Below are positions 14,779 to 19,024 of a stretch of 19,024 bases of DNA, one piece after another; position 1 is the first letter of the stretch; each line of letters starts with the position of its first letter. The notes beneath the pieces are model-generated. The model had not been told where the DNA came from. It did no database searches and saw nothing but the letters and a program-made list of their open reading frames with translations. This DNA comes from Alphaproteobacteria bacterium (GTDB lineage Bacteria; Pseudomonadota; Alphaproteobacteria; Rhodobacterales; Rhodobacteraceae): positions 1 through 19,024 of the forward strand of contig JAJRUE010000037.1 in assembly GCA_024277955.1 (NCBI GenBank), read 5' to 3'. The position numbers and the translations under genes were made by a program.

Positions 14779-15000
14779 ATGGTTATTCTCTACATCCTGT
14801 CCGGGGTCATCTTCGGCTCGGCCGCGGCGGCCTTTACCATCTGGTCCGGCGGCTCGATCCTGCTGGCGGTTCTGGCCTATACCGTTGGCGGCACCCTTGC
14901 GGCGATGACGGCCGTGATCGCGATCTACATGATCCAGGAAAGCGCCGCCTCTGCCCGTTGGCCCGAGGGCGACAAGGCCAAGGATACCCTGGCGGCCTGA
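14779..15000 (+). CDS. Small two-helix membrane protein, hypothetical
   Basis: This 73-residue protein is not one I can assign to a named family. It has two hydrophobic segments, residues about 3-21 (ILYILSGVIFGSAAAAFTI) and 27-51 (ILLAVLAYTVGGTLAAMTAVIAIYM). They are separated by a short WSGG turn and followed by a polar C-terminal tail (QESAASARWPEGDKAKDTLA). A good ribosome site, AGGTGAGG, sits one base before the ATG region at 14770-14777. The codon usage is strongly GC-biased at third positions like its neighbours, and the translated pattern is clearly that of a membrane protein, so it is very likely real. It stands alone between the acyl-CoA synthetase and the glycosyltransferase, with no visible functional link to either. 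Confidence 0.75.
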   Translation: MVILYILSGVIFGSAAAAFTIWSGGSILLAVLAYTVGGTLAAMTAVIAIYMIQESAASARWPEGDKAKDTLAA

Positions 15001-15180
15001 CCACGCTGCGAACCGGGCGCTGCAATCCGGGCGCTGAACGGCAACGCTCCGCACCACGCCTCGCAGAAACCTGTCCGGTTTCCCCTGGCGGCACCCCCTT
15101 GATGTTTCGCCTGAACCGCCAACGCCAGCCGTGAACCGCGATTGTTTCCCCACAAGGCTGCGCAGGGTCCGTTGCGGGGC

Positions 15181-15216
15181 CCGATCCTTGACTAGAATCG
15201 GTTTAGGGCCGAATTT
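15181..15216 (+). promoter_or_regulatory. Glycosyltransferase promoter with overlapping palindrome
   Basis: TTGACT (15188-15193), 17-bp spacer, GAATTT (15211-15216). The -35 sits in the middle of an imperfect 21-bp palindrome at 15181-15201 (arms CCGAT-CT-G and C-AG-ATCGG, eight of ten positions symmetric), a possible operator. Downstream, a small hairpin TTCTGT-CCGGC-ACAGAA (15219-15235) would lie in the leader. The gap 15001-15180 shows only a 10-bp direct repeat (CCGGGCGCTG, twice, 14 bp apart). Confidence 0.45.
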
Positions 15217-15265
15217 TTTTCTGTCCGGCACAGAATTGTCCCCAAACCCGAATTCAGGATCCAAA

Positions 15266-16318
15266 TTGGAAACCCGCAAGAAAACAGCCAGACCGGCCTT
15301 GTCCGTTGTGTCTCCGTGCTTCAACGAAGAAGAGTCCCTGCCGGAACTGTATCGCCGGGTCAGCGCCGCCTGCCGCGAACAGGTGGGCGACGACTACGAG
15401 ATCGTTCTGGTCGACGACGGGTCGTCCGACGCCAGCCGCACCATCATCCGGGATCTGGCGGAAACCGATCCGCATGTGGTGGGGGTCTTTCTGTCGCGAA
15501 ATTACGGGCACCAGATCGCGCTGACCTCGGGGCTGCACATCTGCCGCGGCGACCGCACGCTGATCATCGATGCCGACCTGCAGGATCCGCCCGAGCTTCT
15601 GGGCGACATGATCCGCCTGATGGATGCCGGGGCCGATGTGGTCTATGGCAAGCGCACGGCCCGCCAGGGGGAATCCCGCTTCAAACGGTTTTCGGCTGGC
15701 GCATTTTACCGGTTGCTGAACCGGGTGATCGACATCGATATCCCCACCGACACCGGCGACTTTCGCCTGATGTCCAGACGTTCGCTGGACGAACTGAACC
15801 GCATGCCCGAACAGCACAGGTTCATACGCGGAATGGTCAGCTGGCTCGGGTTCCGGCAGGTGCCGCTGGAATATGTCCGCGAAAAGCGCTTTGCCGGCGA
15901 AACCAAATATCCGCTGCGCAAGATGATCCATTTCGCGATCGACGCGATCGCCGGGTTTTCGATCGTGCCGTTGCGCCTGTCGGTGTTCCTGGGCCTGTTT
16001 TGCGCCCTGATCGGGGCGGTATTCCTGGTCTATACGATCCACGGCTATCTTGTTGGCAACACCATCCAGGGCTGGACCACCACGATGACCGCCGTGCTGG
16101 TTCTCGGCGGGGGGCAGTTGCTGATGCTCGGGGTGATCGGGGAATACCTGGGGCGCTTGTACATGCAGTCGAAAAACCGGCCGCTTTACATCATCCAGGA
16201 TATCGTACGCAGCGACCCCGACGACCCGGCAACGGCCGAAAAGGACAGCGGCCGGAAGTCTGCCCGGGCGCGCGGCAAGGGCGTCAGAAAATCCGCGATG
16301 CTATCCGGGTCGCATTAG
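15266..16318 (+). CDS. GT2 glycosyltransferase, membrane-anchored (polyprenyl-phosphate sugar transferase type)
   Basis: A 350-residue GT-A family 2 enzyme of the dolichyl-phosphate mannose synthase / GtrB / ArnC type, which usually moves a sugar from a nucleotide donor to undecaprenyl phosphate at the inner membrane. Residues 12-235 are catalytic: VSPCFNEEESLPELYRRV, the nucleotide-binding VLVDDGSSD (48-55), the metal-binding IIDADLQDPPE (100-110), TGDFRLMSRR (163-172) and HRFIRGMVSWLGFRQ (184-198). Two membrane helices follow at about 238-260 and 273-295. The tail after 315 is highly charged (Arg/Lys/Ser-rich) and unusual. Start is TTG at 15266 with AGGAT about six bases before; the frame stays open further upstream to a GTG at 15131, but that stretch has no family match and includes the promoter. 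The last 35 bp overlap the end of the convergent GMC gene. The sugar is unknown. Confidence 0.88.
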   Translation: METRKKTARPALSVVSPCFNEEESLPELYRRVSAACREQVGDDYEIVLVDDGSSDASRTIIRDLAETDPHVVGVFLSRNYGHQIALTSGLHICRGDRTLIIDADLQDPPELLGDMIRLMDAGADVVYGKRTARQGESRFKRFSAGAFYRLLNRVIDIDIPTDTGDFRLMSRRSLDELNRMPEQHRFIRGMVSWLGFRQVPLEYVREKRFAGETKYPLRKMIHFAIDAIAGFSIVPLRLSVFLGLFCALIGAVFLVYTIHGYLVGNTIQGWTTTMTAVLVLGGGQLLMLGVIGEYLGRLYMQSKNRPLYIIQDIVRSDPDDPATAEKDSGRKSARARGKGVRKSAMLSGSH

Positions 16319-17903
16319 CCATCAACGTGAAGGTCAGGTTCTTGGCCGGCAGGAACGGCAGCACCGATCCATCGACAACGTAGAGGTTGGCGAAGTCGCG
16401 TGACTGGCCGTCCGGGGATACGGTGAACTCGCGGGCTTCGCGCGACATCGGCAGGGTGCCGGCATAATGCACGCTGCTGCCCATCGGGCGAAGCCGGGTC
16501 ATGCCCGGGATGATCGGCGCGCCCAGATCCCGAAAGAACCGCCGCATGCTTTTCATCGCGCCGCCGATGGCGTCCGCTTCTTGCGCGCGCGGCCGGTAGT
16601 AGATCTTCAGGGCCGGCTGCTGCGCGTCATCCGCGGGGTCGAGCGTCAGGTAGTTCGTCGGCCTGCGCTCATCGTGGAAATTCAGGTTCAGCACCCCCAG
16701 CCCCGACCGGATTTCGGTCATGATCCGCCCGGCCGGCCGCAAGGCCAGCGGCAACTGCTGGATCAGCGGATGCATCGCGCCGCTGGAAAACATGGTGATC
16801 TGGCCGTGGACGTAATGCGCCGGATTATCCTGCGGCAGCCCGGTGGCCAGCTGGTGATACTGGTAGGACGCCGGGTCCAGCGGGCGGCCCAGCATGGACA
16901 GGTTCAGGAACGGCGCCAACACCTGACGGTTGTCCATCAGCCCGCCCAGCCGCACGATTTCCTTGCGCTGCGTCCAGATCGTGCGCAGGAAGATGGCCGA
17001 TGAATTCAGCGTCCCACAGGCCAGAACAAAGGCTTCGCCCCGGTGGTTTTGCGCCGCCCCGCCGTCGCAAGGCAAGGTCACGAGTCCGTTCAGATCCCCA
17101 TCAACCCCCACCGTGAAATGGCTGGCATATTGGCCCGGAACATAGGTGAAAAGCGGGTTTTTCAGGCAGTCGCGCAGGGTGATCGACGGCGTGTAAAGCG
17201 CCCCGGTCGGGCAGCCCCAAAGACAGCGCCCGCATTGCGTGCACCCCCCGCGATCGCCCAGCGGCGCAGACAGGGCGGCCTGGCGCGACCGGCCCATACG
17301 GGCGGCGTGGCGGGTATTCAGCCGCGCGCGCCGCCGGTCATAGCGCCGCAGCAGGGCCTGGCTGCTGGCGTCCAGCGCGATCGGCGCGGCCAGGTTGTCA
17401 TGGGCGGGCAGGAACCGGGCAAGATCGTCGGCCTCGCCGGCAACCCCGACACGTTCGGCCACCTTGGCGTAATGGGGCGCGAGATCGTCGTAGCCGAACG
17501 GAAACTCGGCAAGATCGTCATCGTTGAACGGATAGGCCCCGGCGGTCCAGCATTCGGCCAGCCCGCCCGACGCAAAGGACACCAGCGGGGTCAGGCCGTC
17601 CAGGTGCAGCCGGAACGGGCGCGCCGGCCTGAAAACGTGATCCTTCGACGGGGGCAGGCGATAGAATTCGCCGCCGTCCTGGCCGCTTTGCGCCGGAATT
17701 TCGGCGCCGCGGCAATCTTCTCCCAGGAAATAGCCCACCGGGTCGGGGTGCCGGTTCTTGAGCGTGGTATAGCTTTCCTCGGGCAGCGGCACGTCGGCGC
17801 CGGAAAACCCGACATCGATCATGGTCACCGGCCTGCCGCGCTCCAGCGCGCTCAGCGCTACCTGCGGGCCGCTGGGGCCCGAGCCTATGATCAGAACCGT
17901 CAT
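16284..17903 (-). CDS. GMC-family FAD-dependent oxidoreductase with four-cysteine Fe-S-type motif
   Basis: A 539-residue flavoprotein related to choline/glucose dehydrogenases, which oxidise alcohols. The FAD-binding GSGPSG is at residues 7-12, next to the N terminus. The late-family pair is His479 (SVHYAGTLPMS) and Asn522 (LPAKNLTFTLMANA), and VVDGSVLPFLPAKN is the typical FAD-contacting C-terminal segment. A motif CTQCGRCLWGCPTGALY at 221-237 has Cys221, 224, 227 and 231 in the CxxCxxCxxxCP arrangement of a [4Fe-4S] site, seen in a subset of GMC proteins. The ATG at 17903 overlaps the stop of the upstream SDR gene (ATGA), implying translational coupling. No signal peptide is visible. The substrate is unknown; the neighbouring SDR and glycosyltransferase suggest a sugar, lipid or isoprenoid alcohol, but only by context. 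Confidence 0.9.
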   Translation of the reverse strand: MTVLIIGSGPSGPQVALSALERGRPVTMIDVGFSGADVPLPEESYTTLKNRHPDPVGYFLGEDCRGAEIPAQSGQDGGEFYRLPPSKDHVFRPARPFRLHLDGLTPLVSFASGGLAECWTAGAYPFNDDDLAEFPFGYDDLAPHYAKVAERVGVAGEADDLARFLPAHDNLAAPIALDASSQALLRRYDRRRARLNTRHAARMGRSRQAALSAPLGDRGGCTQCGRCLWGCPTGALYTPSITLRDCLKNPLFTYVPGQYASHFTVGVDGDLNGLVTLPCDGGAAQNHRGEAFVLACGTLNSSAIFLRTIWTQRKEIVRLGGLMDNRQVLAPFLNLSMLGRPLDPASYQYHQLATGLPQDNPAHYVHGQITMFSSGAMHPLIQQLPLALRPAGRIMTEIRSGLGVLNLNFHDERRPTNYLTLDPADDAQQPALKIYYRPRAQEADAIGGAMKSMRRFFRDLGAPIIPGMTRLRPMGSSVHYAGTLPMSREAREFTVSPDGQSRDFANLYVVDGSVLPFLPAKNLTFTLMANATRIASRIF

Positions 17904-19024
17904 CGGCCGCGCGGCCCGCCCGCCACGGCCAGGGCCAGCTGCGCCGGCAAAAACAGCAAGACCCCCAGCGCCACCGCGCCGACACCGGCAAGCGTATGCG
18001 CCGACAGCAGGGCAATCGCGCCGACCGGGCCGCGATCGGGCGTGCGGTCAAAGGTTTCGTGGCTTTTCGGCGCGTGTTCGAGGATGGCCAGCAGCAGGAT
18101 CAGCCGGCGGCGCAGCGCCCCCCGGCGGCGCAACAGCGCGCAATGGCTGTCGGCCAGCCACAGCCCGACCCGCCCACGCCGCGCCGCCCACAGCGTCAAC
18201 CGGTCGAACCGGCTGCGCGGTTTCGCGGCCATGCCACGGGCCCGCAGCGCCCGGATATAGTGATCCGTGCTGGGCTGGTCGGGGGGGCTTGCGGCCAGGT
18301 AACGGCCAAAAGTCGCGCATTCCGCGGCCAGCACCGCGGGGTCTTCGTCCTGGCTGTCGGGATCGGGGGCGGCGCGGGTTTGCGCCCGGCCCTGTACCGG
18401 GGATCGCGGCCCGGCTCCGGGCGGCGCGCCCTGCCGGCACAGCCGCGCCAGAATATCCCGGGAGGAGGGCATTTCCGGCGCGAGCTGGTCCATCAACCAG
18501 TTCGCCCGGGCCACCGACGGGTTGGCAAACAGCGCCAGCTGCCCCGCGGTTGCCGGCAAAACAGACCGCAGCCCCGGTTCCGCCAGCGCCAGCGCCAGGC
18601 GGATCGGTCCAAGCGGCATCGGCAGGAACCGGGCCGTGGTGCCGGTCAGCCCCTGGTGAACGGCCCCAAGGAACTGGCGCATGGGCAACGCATCCTTGCC
18701 GCCAAGGTCAAAGGTTTCGCCTTGGAACCGCCCGGTCCGGACCACCAGGGCCAGACCGCGCGCCACATCGGCCACGTCCACCGGCTGCACCCCATGCGCG
18801 CCCCCGCCCGGCAGGGGGATCACCGGCAGCTTGGCGATTTTCGCAAGCGTCGCCCAGATCGGCGACCCCTGCCCCAGCACCAGGGTCGGCCTGACGATGG
18901 CATGGTTCAGCCCGGATGCACGCACCAGCGCTTCGCCGGCCAGTTTCGACGCCGCATAGGGGTAGAACCTCTTGTTCGGATAGCCCGCCGCGATCGAGCT
19001 GACGAACAGGAAATTGCGCACCCC
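17900..19024 (-). CDS. NAD(P)-dependent epimerase/SDR-like protein with C-terminal membrane extension (5' end outside window)
   Basis: The gene enters from the right edge, so the N-terminal nucleotide-binding loop is missing; 374 codons are visible. Near the start, FLFVSSIAAGYPNKRFYPYAASK contains the SDR Ser and the YxxxK pair, followed by AIVRPTLVLGQGSP and GVQPVDVADVARGLALVV. These are features of extended or atypical SDRs such as sugar epimerases and NDUFA9-like proteins. After the SDR part (about 195 visible residues) comes a further 175 residues. This includes a Pro/Arg/Asp-rich linker, a basic amphipathic stretch (CALLRRRGALRRRLILLLAI) and one or two terminal membrane segments (GPVGAIALLSAHTLAGVGAV and ALGVLLFLPAQLALAVAGG). 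The final stop overlaps the GMC start by four bases, so the two are one operon. The extension resembles no domain I recognise. The GTG at 19021 is internal, not a start. Confidence 0.82.
   Translation of the reverse strand, partial: GVRNFLFVSSIAAGYPNKRFYPYAASKLAGEALVRASGLNHAIVRPTLVLGQGSPIWATLAKIAKLPVIPLPGGGAHGVQPVDVADVARGLALVVRTGRFQGETFDLGGKDALPMRQFLGAVHQGLTGTTARFLPMPLGPIRLALALAEPGLRSVLPATAGQLALFANPSVARANWLMDQLAPEMPSSRDILARLCRQGAPPGAGPRSPVQGRAQTRAAPDPDSQDEDPAVLAAECATFGRYLAASPPDQPSTDHYIRALRARGMAAKPRSRFDRLTLWAARRGRVGLWLADSHCALLRRRGALRRRLILLLAILEHAPKSHETFDRTPDRGPVGAIALLSAHTLAGVGAVALGVLLFLPAQLALAVAGGPRGR

Noticed and set aside
15131..15265. GTG start at 15131 for the glycosyltransferase
   Set aside because: No ribosome site, no family match in the extra 45 residues, and it would place the likely promoter and palindrome inside the coding region.

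Overview
The window looks like chromosomal DNA from a high-GC alphaproteobacterium, most likely Rhodobacteraceae (Roseobacter/Rhodobacter type). This is inferred from the strong G/C preference at third codon positions, a divergent putA/putR pair as known from Rhodobacter, ATGA-type overlaps, and GC-rich intergenic hairpins. No phage, insertion sequence or CRISPR array is visible.

Left part (1-5109). The 5' third of a PutA proline dehydrogenase gene leaves the window on the minus strand. It is divergent from an Lrp/AsnC-family gene (putR), with a symmetric candidate operator between them. Three hairpins separate putR from a convergent minus-strand pair: a histidine ammonia-lyase (hutH-type, transcribed first) and an NAD(P)-dependent aldehyde dehydrogenase. 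No other hut genes are present.

Centre (5110-10555). A perfect 18-bp palindrome overlaps a good promoter for the ammonia-lyase. Divergent from it runs a complete five-gene HAAT-type (branched-chain amino acid/amide) ABC importer: binding protein, two permeases and two ATPases. A UUCG-capped hairpin follows the binding-protein gene. The LivF-like ATPase has about 55 extra N-terminal residues. After it come three abutting perfect inverted repeats and a tRNA-Gly(UCC) gene with its own promoter.

Right part (10556-19024). Plus-strand genes encode an MsbA-like ABC exporter, a 631-residue acyl-CoA synthetase, a 73-residue two-helix membrane protein, and a membrane-anchored GT2 glycosyltransferase. 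The last overlaps tail-to-tail by 35 bp with a minus-strand pair: an SDR/epimerase-like protein with a long C-terminal membrane extension (cut by the window edge), translationally coupled to a GMC-family flavoprotein with a four-cysteine Fe-S-type motif.

Together, the left and centre read as amino-acid uptake and catabolism: proline oxidation, histidine deamination, aldehyde oxidation and amino-acid import. The right end looks like lipid or envelope metabolism. Substrate assignments for the importer, aldehyde dehydrogenase, exporter, acyl-CoA synthetase and GMC/SDR pair are not determined by the sequence.
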